Of a stretch of 64,000 nucleotides of DNA, positions 1 through 13,400 are shown one piece after another (position 1 is the first letter of the stretch; every line of letters begins with the position of its first letter). The stretch spans positions 19,995,511-20,059,510 of the forward strand of contig WARS01000029.1 of the NCBI GenBank assembly GCA_008933995.1, written 5' to 3'. Source of the DNA: Datnioides undecimradiatus. Its lineage: Eukaryota; Chordata; Actinopteri; Lobotiformes; Datnioididae. The notes beneath the pieces are model-generated. The model saw only the letters and a program-made list of their open reading frames with translations. It had not been told where the DNA came from and ran no database searches. The translations under genes and the position numbers were made by a program.

Positions 1-257
1 GAGTGTAATTACATTACATTACAGTTTGTCTCTTCTTAGAATCTGTTGCTCAAGTTGTATTTTGTTGAAGTGACACTCCATCTATTGTGATTATTTCTAT
101 GCAAACATTCCTTCTGCTTACTCTGAATACAGCACAATGGCTCCTGCCAGAAATACTTTAAAATATTTTTTTGGCAAACACACATGCATTATAATGACTA
201 ATGACGGAGAGCAGTTTCAAGTTACGCCACATTTGGTTGAGGTGGTGTGATGCTTAC

Positions 258-311
258 TTCAACGCCAGGAGATCCACTCAGCCCCCTTGCTCCTTTCTTT
301 CCCGCTGAGCC
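258..311 (-). CDS. col24a1: col24a1 exon 46 (helix, last exon in window)
   Basis: Residues 1269-1286, [18 protein letters not shown]. Donor GTAAGC, acceptor TTCAG. The next intron runs off the left edge; roughly 200 helix residues and the C-propeptide exons must lie beyond it. Confidence 0.95.
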
Positions 312-3300
312 CTGAATAAACATACACACACGAAGAGTGAAACATACATGGGAATTCACAAAAACACACAAGGTCATATATCTCATTCGCCTCTTATTGA
401 AGGACGGAAATTTTAAAGACCATGCCTAATAGGACTCTTATGTAGAGCCTCAGTTCAGGACTGTTTCTGTACTTAACTCAGTCCAGACAGTCGAGGAAAT
501 ATACACAACTGTTAACTGTATATTTAACACCTTAAACGGCACAGGGTCGAATCACACTGAGGTGTTTGCATAACACTAACACAGGCGAGCTGCACTGCGT
601 AATGTTTTTTTAATAACAGCACGTTACAGTATATTATCATGCTTAACAACAAACTTTCTGAACTTTATCTACATGTAAACATTTCAAAGTCAAAAAGAAA
701 AATACATCAAAGCACCTGTTTGCATTGTAAGTTATGAATGTACAGTCAAACAGCAATATACCCGAGGGAATGCTTAAATACTTCATCTAAAATACAGCGA
801 ACCCAAAGGTTTCCAGTGGTTCCTGGCAGACTGTTGAGCTATTGGTGTTTCTAAACATAATGTTCCATATGTTGCACGTGACAACATTGCTCAAACTCAA
901 GTTTAAACTCAGTCCAAGCTGAATTCATAAACAGAAATAATATTTGAACTGGTTATGTAATCACTTTTACATACAGGCTGTTTCACATGTGGAGGAAAGT
1001 CAGTGGTATCTGGAAATCTATGACTACTTCACTATTAAATCAGCAATGTGGAACTTGATCAAGGAGACTCAAAGGTGTTTCACAGGGGAAATCTAGTTAT
1101 GCAATCAGAAGGCCTGTAACAACGTGGAGGACTTAAAAGACCTTGACAGCTAACAAAATTCAGTTCAGGAAGCCTCGTTTTATTGGAAGATAAATGCTTT
1201 GATACCAACTGCCCTAATTTTAGGGTGTTTTTGTTTTCTGTGGTTGGTCTTTTACTCAAGGAGCAAACAGAAGGTTTGTCCTCATCCACTGCATCAACGT
1301 ACATACATGTATTGATTGCCAACAAAGGGGATTTGAACGGACTCACCGGAGGTCCCGGCTCTCCTTTGGGGCCTGGTTCTCCTGGGGAGCCCGGGGAGCC
1401 CTGGAAAAAGCAAGAAAAAAGACAAACACGTCATCAAATAATACTATTGATACGAACACTGCTGTACTGTTCTTTCCAACACTTTTGATCTTTTTAGATC
1501 ACTTTTTATGGTCGATGTGCTCCACCACTGGTGCCAAAACACGTAAGCTGACTGACTTACCGGTGGGCCTTGTGGTCCAACAGCTCCACGAGCTCCAGTG
1601 GTACCAATATGTCCCTGAAACACCATAAAATGTAATGTATTTTTCTCTCTGATTCCCGATCTTAATCAGTGCTGACCTTTCAGTGAGACCTAACAACTAA
1701 CAACTATTGGTTACAAAGGGAAGTATCATCTAGGTTCTAGTCTTGTTACCATTATTCCTGTGTAGAGTAAAGAAATCTGCTCAGGCAAGTTTTAATGTGT
1801 GTATACCATTTATACAGATAAACAGAATATATAAACTCTTCACTCAAATGAATGCCAAAGATCACCAACAGTGACCTCTTAGGATATTTAATTAAAGTCT
1901 GGGGAATGATAAGAGAACTGCAAAATAAAATATCAGTTGTTATGTCTATGAACCAAGGTTGGGGCTGGAAATGGGTCAAGGATTATCTCTGCTGATTCCT
2001 GCAGGATTGCAACTGCAACAGTTATACAACTGTTACCCAACTGTTCGGGTCAGAGTATGTGATACAGTGCTAAATGACAAAAATATGTGGAAATGTCCTT
2101 GGTGCAATGCATAAGAGGTACTTCCACTAACATCCAGCACATAAGTCTATCTATATTAGGTGACTTTATGAAAGGTCCTTTCATATTTTTGAAACAGGTT
2201 CACTGAAGAGCTGCTGCATCTTTGGGTCTTTTCACTGTTTCTGGTTTATCTTCTTAACATGATCATCGATGAAACAGAGTGTATATTTCCACCAAAGTAA
2301 GTTTAGCCACCTCCACCCCAAAGAACAATAACAATGGCTCCAGGTGTGTTGTGCACATGTTTGCATGTCACTTCCCTTATCAGCCCATTGTACCACAGTG
2401 GGATACAATTATAAAGACACACCAAACAGAACTCATCCTTTCAAACAAGTATGTTTTCATGCTATTTGTGAAGCTCCAAATAAAATGGTCAACAAATATA
2501 GGATAAGGAAACATTACTGACAGTCAAATGGATTGTCATGATCAGCTGTATCAAGGAAGCCTGAAGTAAGAAAAACAACAAATGTAGCCAGCCTTATTGC
2601 TGGGACTTTGGTAATCCTCTGCAACGTGTGTGGTCTGCCTTTACCTGAGCGAAGCACTGTTTAGCACCGAAAGAGTTTGAACAACAATCAAGTAGATAAG
2701 CACACTGAGGTGTGATTGTGTGAACTGTCCGATATTGATATAATGATTTTGCCTACCTGATAGCCTTCATCCCCTGGCTCTCCACGCTCTCCTCGCTCTC
2801 CTGGAGGCCCCTGCATGGGGACAAATGCACCAACATGAGCACAGAGACTATATGCATGCCTTCATTTATACGCACAAAGCTTCAATTGAGCTGGGCAGCT
2901 ACTTAAATACAGAGTCACTTCTCAAGCCAACGCACATTAAACATATTCTTCAGACGTGACCTATGAGTCTGGATCTTTGCTGGAGTCAAATGAAAAGGCG
3001 TCATTTCACCTTGAACCTTACTTTCAGCCAATCTCGGTCTGGTCTGGAGCAAGACAGACACTGCCATTGTATTGCTCATGCTATGTACTGCAATTCAGTG
3101 CCAACTTGATAATCCACTGCCACCCATATGGGAGGTTGTCATCTATACCTGAGTAGACATCCAGTGACCTGATTGTCCATGCTATGCGTGCCTGTCTCAG
3201 TGGTCACGTACAGTGCTGAGAATTGGGTCTCAAACTACATAAGAATCATGGTACTGAATAATTGTGAGCTTTTCAAAGCAGCTAACGCTCTTTGATACGT

Positions 3301-4379
3301 ACTGATCCTCTTTTGATATTAGTCTAAGAGTGACTTTGTTTTCTTGGCAGCAGAACCACTGGAGGTAACTTAGTATGAATAATGGTTCTCGCTGCCACTG
3401 TTACCCTCATCAAAGACAAAAATGTTTTGTATGAATGCACAATAATAAACCCCTTTCAAGCTCAACAATGAAAGCTTTGTGTTAATCACAATGCTGTGAT
3501 GAGACTATTATTCTTATTATGAATCAACACAAACAAAGCTAAGCTTAGGCTGAATACTGATGTGTAAAAATCCTTGTCAAACATTTTTTTTTTCCTGCAC
3601 ATGCTCAACCAGCAAATGAACAGAACAGATATGAGCCACACAGGCTGATAATCAGGGTCCATACACGTGACAGATTTAAGACCAGAAACACAGACACATT
3701 GTTGTCAATCTGGCGGGACAAAAGTATGAGTGTACTTGGTGCTAAAAACAGGAGTTGATCAGGATTAACTTTTACTTCCAGAGTCAATCCAGTATTTAAA
3801 CAGCTTGGATTAAACAGAGCAAGAAGTGTTAGGGATCAGAGTTTAAAGGAAAGCAAGACCTACTGGTTCACCTAAGGGCCCTGGTGGTCCTGGAGTCTTA
3901 TTGTCTTCGCCTGGATAACCCTGGAATGTAGCAAACACACATAATCACACATGCAGACACAAGATTTTACAATGAGACCGAACATAATAAACCTAAAACC
4001 CAAAATACTGAAATAATTTCATTTCAAACACTACTGCAGGTATCATATTACCTTTTCACCTTTAGGCCCTGGTGGTCCAATGGGCCCAGACTTGCCAGGG
4101 TGACCCTAAAAAGAGAGGAAAGCTGATTAATGCACCTAACGAAGCTGCCATGCTTCTGCTGGCTGTGGCATGTTTTGCGAGAAACATGAGTTCCGCTGTC
4201 AGCATATTAATCAGAACTGTTTTATATAAACACAGTTCTTTGTAGAGAAGCTCTTCCATTCTGTCACCTTAGGATTTGGGTTTTGGCAGCGGCTCAGAAA
4301 TCACTCAGCAGCCGGAGTCAAGTGTGAATGTGTCTGAGAACCCTCGTACATGTACACGCATGCACGCACACACGCAAGC

Positions 4380-4417
<38 letters not shown>

Positions 4418-7400
4418 TTACAAAAAGGGACTCAATGAACTTGAGGTGCACTGTTGAAGTTATGCAACCTAAACCCACTGATGTTGGCATTGACAAGGCC
4501 GTGGAGTTTGCCCGGAAAAATTAGCTAGTAGGCTTCATCATGTTTAATTCCACCTCTTGTCCTTGCTCTGGTAACTTTCCCTGGTGTTCTGCGTTGTATT
4601 GGAGAATGAAAAGTAAAGAGTAATGGGAAAAATAAGAATGGCAGGGATGAGGTCCTCCACTGGCCTGAAACTCAGAATGTCTACAGCACAGACTAAGTTT
4701 ACAGCATAGGCTACCACAGGAGGTGAGGTAGCTAGATTGACATTAAATGACAAGTTGAGAACATTTTCTGATCAAAACCACAGCTTTTGTGTGGGTAAAC
4801 ATATGTTTGTGTATGTTGCGTATGCATATTATGTCACTGTACAGCACGTATGCATGTGTGTACAACGGTTCTCTTAACAAACGACACATAGCAGAAAAAC
4901 TCACTGTGTATCCTGCCGGTCCTGGTAGGCCTTCTACGCCCATGACTCCAGGCTGACCCTGAAGGCAATGCAGAAAATGCACACAAAACAAGGGTGAATC
5001 AGTCCTAGTGCTGTTTGTTTTGCTTTTCTACTCTGGTACAGCTGGATATAGTCTCACACAGACACACATGCCAACTGAATCCTGAGTTGTTTTATGACGG
5101 GGATATAAATCTTTTCTCCGCAGCTATCACAACTTGGTCTAAGTGGTTCTGCTGTAAAGGGAGCGGCCTTTCTCTGTGAAGACAAAAAGGATGGATGGCT
5201 TCCTTTTTTCCAGCATGATCTTGACCTTCCTCTCAGGCCTGGAACAAAGAAGGGCACGTGATGTTTTGCTCTAAACGTTTAACACTGAAGGAAAAAAATC
5301 TGATGAAGCTTTTTATCATAGTATAAAATTAGAAACTGGAATCAACAAAAGGAAATTTGCTGATGTGCAGTACATTTTTATTTAGCATAAAGATTAGTAT
5401 TATGACATTAAATAAAAAGTATTTTACATTCCAAATGCGTTACTTCTTTCTCTACTACAGCTAAATGGCTCCAGGATTAAGTCACTAATTGCTACATAGT
5501 TGTTTTCACAGTTTAATTAAACGTCTAAAATTCACCTGAAAGCTCTATAAACTTATCCTGTGCTCCTCTTTCATCAAACGAGGAGTTAGTCTAGACTTGT
5601 TTATCCTCTTTCTAAGTTTTGTACAGGTTAGACTCTATGGCTTCAACCATGGCTCTGATATGCCAGTAGCCTAAACTGTGCTGTGTATTGATAAATCCAT
5701 TGTGCTGTCCGTGGTGCTGAAGTGGAATTGCAAGTTTTTATCTGAGTTTCATCCTCATGTTGGTTTTGTCCCAGACGCTGACTCTCCTCGCTAGCTGACA
5801 GCATTTCTTACCTTTTTTTTCCTTTCTTACAATAATAACAAACTATTGGAAATATATTTAAAATATATATTGATGCTAACTTAGACTACAAAAAGGGATA
5901 AAGACATCTAATTTCAGTTTGTCTTTGTCTAATACAATCACACAAAGTATTCATTCTTGTTATCAGAAAGGGCCTAAGTGAGAAAAATACAGGAAAAGTT
6001 GGGACTAACTGGAGGGCCTCGAGTTCCCCTGGCACCTTTCAGCCCTGGCTCGCCTTGCTGGCCGATATCGCCTCGTGCGCCAACTTCACCAGCAAGACCC
6101 GGAGGACCCCGCTCTCCCTGGAAAGAGACAGAATGTCATTGGGAGATAAAAGATAAAACATCAACAATAAGACCAAAATTGAGATCGTCATTTAAGCTAA
6201 AAGTCGACAGCAGGAAGCATCTATTTTATCTATCATCTAGTTTCTCAGCAACAAAACAAATCCATACAAGCTTCAGAGTGTCTCAGACTTTATCGCTGGC
6301 TCCAGTTACTTGTTTTCGTCCTCAAAAATTGAGTCGGCAACTTAACATTTGACCCAAATGATAGTTCAGGCAGCTAAAATAAGATGACAGTAGCTCTTTG
6401 GAACAACTTAAAATCAGCAGGCCTTGAACTGTGTCCTCTTACTTCCCGCTGTTTCTCTGTGGGGAAACACACTAAACAGGAAAAGTGGAGCTGAGTGAGG
6501 ACCTTACCTTCTTGCCATTGCGTCCTCTATTCCCTAGGGGCCCTAGTTTTCCTTCCGGTCCCTGTAACAGGATTGCCACGCAAAGTAAAAATCTATTTGA
6601 TAACAGACATTCATAATTGAAACTTAAAGGAATATCTGATTATTAACATTATTTTGAACATTAACAAACATCGTATTTTGATTCCTGTCTCACTTTGTTG
6701 CCTGTTGTTCAGAGAATTGCCTGAATCTAATCACTTATAACGTCCACCTGCTGATCTAGATGCTACAGTTTTGTTCAGACATATCAGCTGACACTTTTCT
6801 ATGCAGCTTGAAATTAATGCAGCACTAGCAAACAGCTCTTGTTGAAGAGAAGGCTGACACCTACTGGGACATGAGGGCATTTTTTGCTTAAAAACACTTG
6901 AATAATCTGCTCCTTTAGTATTTAAAATTCTTCTCAATTCTTAATTTTGCTTTGCTTTAGAAAACAATGCTTGTGATCCATCAGTCTCTTCACATAAATA
7001 ACCACTGTGACAAAACACAGGAACAAGTTTTTCAGCAAACTGAATCTTTGGCTTTTTACTCAGATCTAGATTTTACTCAAAGTGCATACAAGAGTGGAAC
7101 AGTTAATCAGATTATTCATGTAGGCATCAGTTTCTGTTATTTGTGGCCCATTTAAATTAAATTTATTTTTATTTATTTATTTATTTATCATAAAATAAGC
7201 TTACACGGAAGCCCGGTTTCCCAGGCTCTCCAGGTGGTCCTGGGGGCCCAGGGTCCCCTTCTGTTCCTTTGTCCCCTGGCTCTCCAATCGGTCCATGCTC
7301 ACCCGGCTCCCCCTTACAGTGTGGTAGACACAGACAGGACAGTTCAGTTATAATATGGAAGGTTTCATATTTCCAAGGGAGATAGGTCAATAGGTCAGAT

Positions 7401-10400
7401 AACCTGCAGTACTGTACTCAAATTCTGTAATTTCTTTTGGTAGGACTGATATACTCAGTGTACAGTAATTTAATTAACTTTTTAAAATCCTGAACTATTC
7501 TGAAGTACAGCAAGCAGAGTCTACTATAATCTCTGTTATTGTTGTCATATGGGGAACCCCACTAGAAACAGATTCTTAACTCACTGTGTCCGCATGCTTG
7601 ATTTTGTTAGAGAAGAATGAGGCTAAGTTACAAAAACAAGGTCTCTGCTATGTTTACCTTGGGTCCATCTTTTCCTTGAGGGCCGTCTTCACCAGCGGGA
7701 CCCGGAGGACCCTACAAACACATAATCATTTACAACAAGACCTCTTCACAGTTGCATACAGTGACAAATCACACAGTGATGTTATTTCCCTTCACGAGCT
7801 GGCTTAATGACAACTGTGAAATTGCAGTTATTTTGTCTACGAGAGCAAATGCCTTGGTTGTATGTTTTGAGAAATGCATTTCTAACATTTCTGCCTCCGC
7901 ACCAACATGCTGCTATTTGCTTGTTTGAAGAATTAGTTTTTTCCAAAAACCATGCTGAAATTATTTTCCACTGCTGAAAAAAGTTTAGGGTAGTAAAACT
8001 GGAGCATCTTTAGTAACAGGGACAGTGTTTATGGAAAGAGCTGTTGCTGTTCTCCAGCCCTTAAGTGAAATGAGAATGAAATATAAAAAGTGCATAGATG
8101 TATGCAACTGTTAAAGTCAGGATGAGGGATCAAGAAAGGGTTGACATCAGGGTGAAAAGCAGTCTTTCACTGCCCCCTCTGGTTGAAAGTTTCAAGGCTG
8201 TTTCGTGTCTGACCACAGGCAGCATCACTTATGGGTGTGGTTGGGTGTGGTCAGAAGTGTGCAGTGTTGCACCTGTTACCACACTGAACAGCGACAGCTC
8301 TGTGCTCTGCAGAGCACCTGCAAGTCACTGCGTCAAGGTGAGAAGGTAAAACACTGGAGGTCAGTCACAATGACATGTTTAGGGAGCGTGAAGTTCCTCT
8401 TTAAGATTCACTTATAAAAATCTTAAGAACAAAAAGTTAAATATTCAGTAAAACAATAAATAAGGAACATAATGAAGAGATGAATTCTCAAGAAGGAGGA
8501 CTGCCTCCACTTGCTTGACCTAAGTGGCCAAATGACCGTGGATCAATGCTGATAGTTTAAGTGTGACATGATTCAAGTTCATGGAAGACTACATCTAAAA
8601 TAACTATAAGACAGAGGAAATAATGACGCACAGTAATTATGTAATATTCACTGATAAATGATACAGACAAGGTGGATTTGAAAAAATCCCCAAAGTAATC
8701 ACAACTTTGGTGACTAACAAACAAAAAAGACTGTCCTTGGACCATTTCTATGGAGCAGATATGAACTCCTATTTCTTCGGTCCAACTGTCAAACAAACTG
8801 ACAGCCAGACGAGATGAGATAATTCTTACGTAAAGGGTGGACAGTTTCTCAGAAGTCATCCAATTTCTTTAATCCTCCTTCATCCAAGTAAAAAAAAAAA
8901 AGACATTTTGTGTGATGATGGCTGATATTTGCGCAACCTTGTTAAAGAATGTGAGATCTAATTCTGTGGATGAGACGGAAAGATGAGAATGAGGCTCTAT
9001 TTATAAAGTTCATCAGACAAAATAAATCCATCGCTCTGCTTTGGTCGAGTGGGGAGATTAGACATCCTCATCGAAATGAGGGGGTGGAGGGTAAATAAAC
9101 AACTGGGTTAGATTTACCCAAACACAAGGAAGGAAGGGATTAGTGGGTTATTTGCAGTCACTTACTCTCATTCCCTCCTGTCCCTGCTCCCCTTCAGCTC
9201 CTGGAGGCCCAGTGTCACCCTGTATGGAAACAAAGCACAACACAGGACTGTCTGAAGGTCAAAAGAGAGACACACATGTGCATGCACACTCACACCGGCT
9301 ACTGATATGTGAAGCTGAGGCAGTGTTAGACGTGACAATCAGATGTGTCCCCTGAGGCTACAGTTATTTCACGTACAAATTGACTGAGCAAGTTCACGGC
9401 TTTTAACACTGCTGGAGGCTGGCAGAGACTGAAAGTCCACATGACAAACGTTTGTTTTTAAATGTCGGTATGGGAGGGGTGGTTGAAAAAAAAAAAACAT
9501 AGCAAGGTGTTGCTGACCTTTAACCCTGGCTCTCCGATGGCACCTGGTTCTCCCTCTGTTCCAGGAGCACCCTAAAAAAATGGAACAGCAACACAAAGGG
9601 CTCATGTTTCTATTTGTACTGTATAAAATGTCAATAATATAACCCAAAAATCCATAATAATGTATTGATGAATTGCGACATATTTAATGTTAACTACTTC
9701 AAATCCTTGCTCTCCATCAGGTCCAGCCTCTCCAGGAGGTCCTTTGGGTCCCTGCAAGAATAATATTCTTCATAGCATGCTTTCAGTACACTGTAAAATA
9801 ATATGATGATAACCTCTTGGATTGACGAGGAGCATTGGATCGAGGAGTAAAACACCAAAACAACATAATTTAACTTCAGAAAATAACACTAGCATGTAAC
9901 GGCAAAACAAATACATACAGTTAAAGGAATACATCTGCAGAGTTGGAACGCTGAGAGCTGAGACTGCCGGGAGTACAACTGAAGACCAGCCAAAGGCAAG
10001 ATGAGACCCATAACATAAACTGTGCCTAAAGCATTATTGAAACTTTCCAGCCTAATAAATATTTGTATCTGATTGTTTGACATTCTTGATGTCCCTGAGG
10101 GGTCGGCAGATTTCCAGGAAAATCAAGAACTTCCAAGACTAATCCAAGAAGGGAGGCACAAGGTATGGAGCTATAAGGTGTAAAGAATACGATCAGCACA
10201 TGCAAATCTCAACAACTCATTTTTCTACCCCAAACAGTTTAGTTTCTCATGTGCCATGAGCAACATCAGCGATTCTGAAATGTTTAATTATTCCAATCCT
10301 GACAGCTTCTGTCTTCTTCGGGAAACGTCTGAAAGCATTAATGACTGTGTAGATATGAACTCCCACAGTCATTATAGATTCCTGCGCAATTTGTGGTTTG

Positions 10401-13400
10401 CTTGCAGTTGCCTGAGACAACCACATCAATGCACCAATCAGAGAAAAGCATACTCACTGGCTCTCCATGGGGTCCCCTCTCTCCGGTGCTGCCCGGAATG
10501 CCTGGTTTTCCCTGGAAACACACACAATCATTAGCGTCAGTGTAGCCTGGTGTTATTACACAAAGCATGAGAAAACCTGCCTTTGGCCCACATTTGGTTG
10601 CTTCCCCATCCTTCTTACTGTCATCATTAGCAACATAACCACAAACCTTATGAAGGAGTTTAATATTCCAGTGCTACATGCCTACAGACATGACACATAA
10701 ACTCTTTGACAGAAAGATTGGCTTTCCTGCAATCTCAGATTTTTTTTCTGTTGCAGTCCAAAACATTGTGCTGCCAAGTTTAGACAAGACACCCTAATTT
10801 GAAACAGTGTCTCGTCCAACATTTACAGAGGACATTACTTTAGCATATACGAGAGAGAGCTTGTTGTTCCAAGCGCTGAAATAAATGTGCTTACAGCAAT
10901 GTAGTCAGTGGCATTACACAGTACTTTCTAGTTCAGTTTAGCATAATTAACTCTCAAATTACAGTATCACTGAGTAGTTATGACTACAGGAAAACAAACA
11001 CAGTTGCAATAAGTAATGTCTCAAATTGTGTATATAAGAGTTAAACTGAATCAACTGAATAAAATGAAAAATAAAAAAGGTCTTTTCTTTTAACATTACT
11101 TTGAGACACAGTCACTCAATGTTTTACCATAATGGGACATTAAAATAGTGAGGGCGTTTTCATGATAGCTTTACAAAACACAAGATGGCGCTACGGGTCC
11201 ATAGGAGGACAGCGGGAATGCCGCAACTGCAACCTTATCCAGTGAGAACGACCTCAGTTTGTGCCTAGGAAGACAGGTCGCAACTAGTTCTAAGTATGTG
11301 TGTGTTTTTACGTTCATAGGTGTGCGTGAATCTATGTGCGTAGGCGTGCAGATGGACACAACTGAGGGCCTGAGCACAGAACTGCACGTGCCTGGTGTAT
11401 ATTTGTAAATCTGTTACGGATACAAACAAACCTCAAACTGCGAATGTTAAGCCAATACGTGTTTGGAGAAAATTGAAGCCAGCTCACATTTTGTCAGTGG
11501 AAAATCAGACAAGTCAAAAACGGAGTCCAACACCACTTAAGCATGCAGGTGATCTTTTCTCTCCACCGTAAGAAACATACTGTGGATATAATGATCAACA
11601 CTATTAGGCAGCCCGCATGGATCTGCGCTTTCATCTGTTTTCGATCGGTTTTTGTTTGCATGTTTCTTCCATCTGTGGAACATCAGTTATTTTACTCTTC
11701 CACAGTTCAAAAACACATCAAATCTCCAGTCCATCATTTCCTTGATGGTAAAAGCAGAAAAAATAAGACTTTGCTTAAAAAAATACAGACCTTCAAAACA
11801 GCCAAAAGTCTGTTTGTTGTGTGGAAGTGAAACAAGACACTATAGCACAGCGTTAGTTGTTTTTTCATGTCTGCCCTACATTAGCTGCTGAAAAAACAAA
11901 ATTTCTTCTCAGGGATTGTTTAAGTTTCATCAAAAGTGGAACCTTACCAATAGATCAGCTGGTTGGCACAAGTCAGTATATAAGCAACAATTGCAAAAAT
12001 TACATTACATTACATAATCTGTCCACCAGAGAGCACCGACAAGTTTTTTTTCCAACTTTACAATGTCCAACTCCGTACATATATTAGGAAGGAGTTTTAT
12101 TTTAAATATAATAAAGCAATCCAAATTAATTAAAATCTGAACGCAAAACTCAGTGTCTTTTAACCATGGCAACTTTATTGGCCCAGACTCTTTAAGTAGT
12201 AGGATGTGGAAATGTTTTATAAGCCTGTGTTGTTTTGGTGTAGCCATACTGATCTTCGTGATAGAAAGTAAAGTAAAGATGATAATTAAAGATCTGACAG
12301 AGAAATTGAGAAGAAAAGTAACTTCCGGGTAAACATCACTTACAGGCTTCCCAGGAAGGCCCCTCTCGCCTGGACTGCCAGCCTTGCCCTTTAAGACAGA
12401 AATCAGTAGTCAAATGACTGACCTGCAGTTTCATCCAGCCCATCTGATTTCAGTTTATCACGGGATAAATATTAGCAACGCATTCATCTTCAGCGTCTAT
12501 TTAGCAGTATCAGTATCTCAGTAAATTAACTGGCTTCCTTGCTAGACTTAAAACTTTTAGGTTTTTGAGAATCTCTCTCAGATGAATGCTAAGGAGTACA
12601 TGCATGAGTAATTCTGACATTAACCTGACTAGAAACACACAGCAGTTGTTCCGAATTAGGGCAAATTTAAGGACAGACTTTAATGTCACTTTAATGTTTA
12701 AACCCAGAAATTATAGCCAAATCAATGCTTCGAGAATCCAATGTGAAATCTAAAAATGAATGTGACTACAGTCAACCAAAATAAACGGCCCCTAAGGAGG
12801 CATTACACACGAGCATATTTTCGCATGCACATGACTTGCCCACACAATGCCTGTGTTGATATACTTGGACACTCTTGGAGAACTTAAGGCTTCATATTGC
12901 ATCAACTCTTAATCAAAACAAGGTACAACAGGCACATGCGAAAGGGGACTGCGTTTGATTCAGCTAGATCAACTAAACTTAAAGTCAACATTCATCCAGC
13001 TACTCCTCAGCAGATATAGCTCAGGTTTCCCCACTGCAAGCTGGCAGCAGCACATAATAACTGCATTTGGGTATAACCTGATACTGACGCAAGAAGGCAC
13101 AAAGGCCCACTCTGCAAGAAATAAAAAAAACAACTGATTAAAGTGATGACAGAGCCCCGAGGGTTATGCTAGATGAAGAGAATGTGCATCTTCAAAAGGG
13201 ATATGCGTGTTAACCTTGATGCTTCTGGAGGATACCAATGATTATTCTTGGCTTTGGATGAATGAGAGCTCATGTACGTAAATTGGCCCTTCATAAGGGC
13301 CTTGGGCAATCATCCAGCAATGTGTTAGACAGCAACATAACCATTCAGGGGGTACCTGAGAACTATTTTGGGAGTCTAAGCTTTGCAGCATGTTTGCTCT

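Larger units (their letters stand above)
312..4904. other. introns 40-45 (between exons 40 and 46)
   Basis: Stretches above 300 bp are 312-1346, 1615-2756, 2811-3863 and 4106-4904. Apart from the AC microsatellite I see no gene or element; the small ORFs overlap exons antisense or lack any family signal. Confidence 0.8.
4959..9517. other. introns 34-39 (between exons 34 and 40)
   Basis: Longer stretches: 4959-6009, 6118-6507, 6562-7204, 7313-7657 and 7712-9165. The ATTT tract is the only repeat noted. A minus-strand ORF near 5054-5257 begins collagen-like (GLRGRS) but loses the glycine rhythm at once. Confidence 0.75.

Noticed and set aside
5054-5257. Minus-strand ORF starting near GLRGRS, possible extra helix exon
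   Set aside because: Only two glycines fit the repeat, then Cys, Trp and charged residues follow; no exon-sized Gly-X-Y block and no gap between exons 39 and 40 in the alignment.
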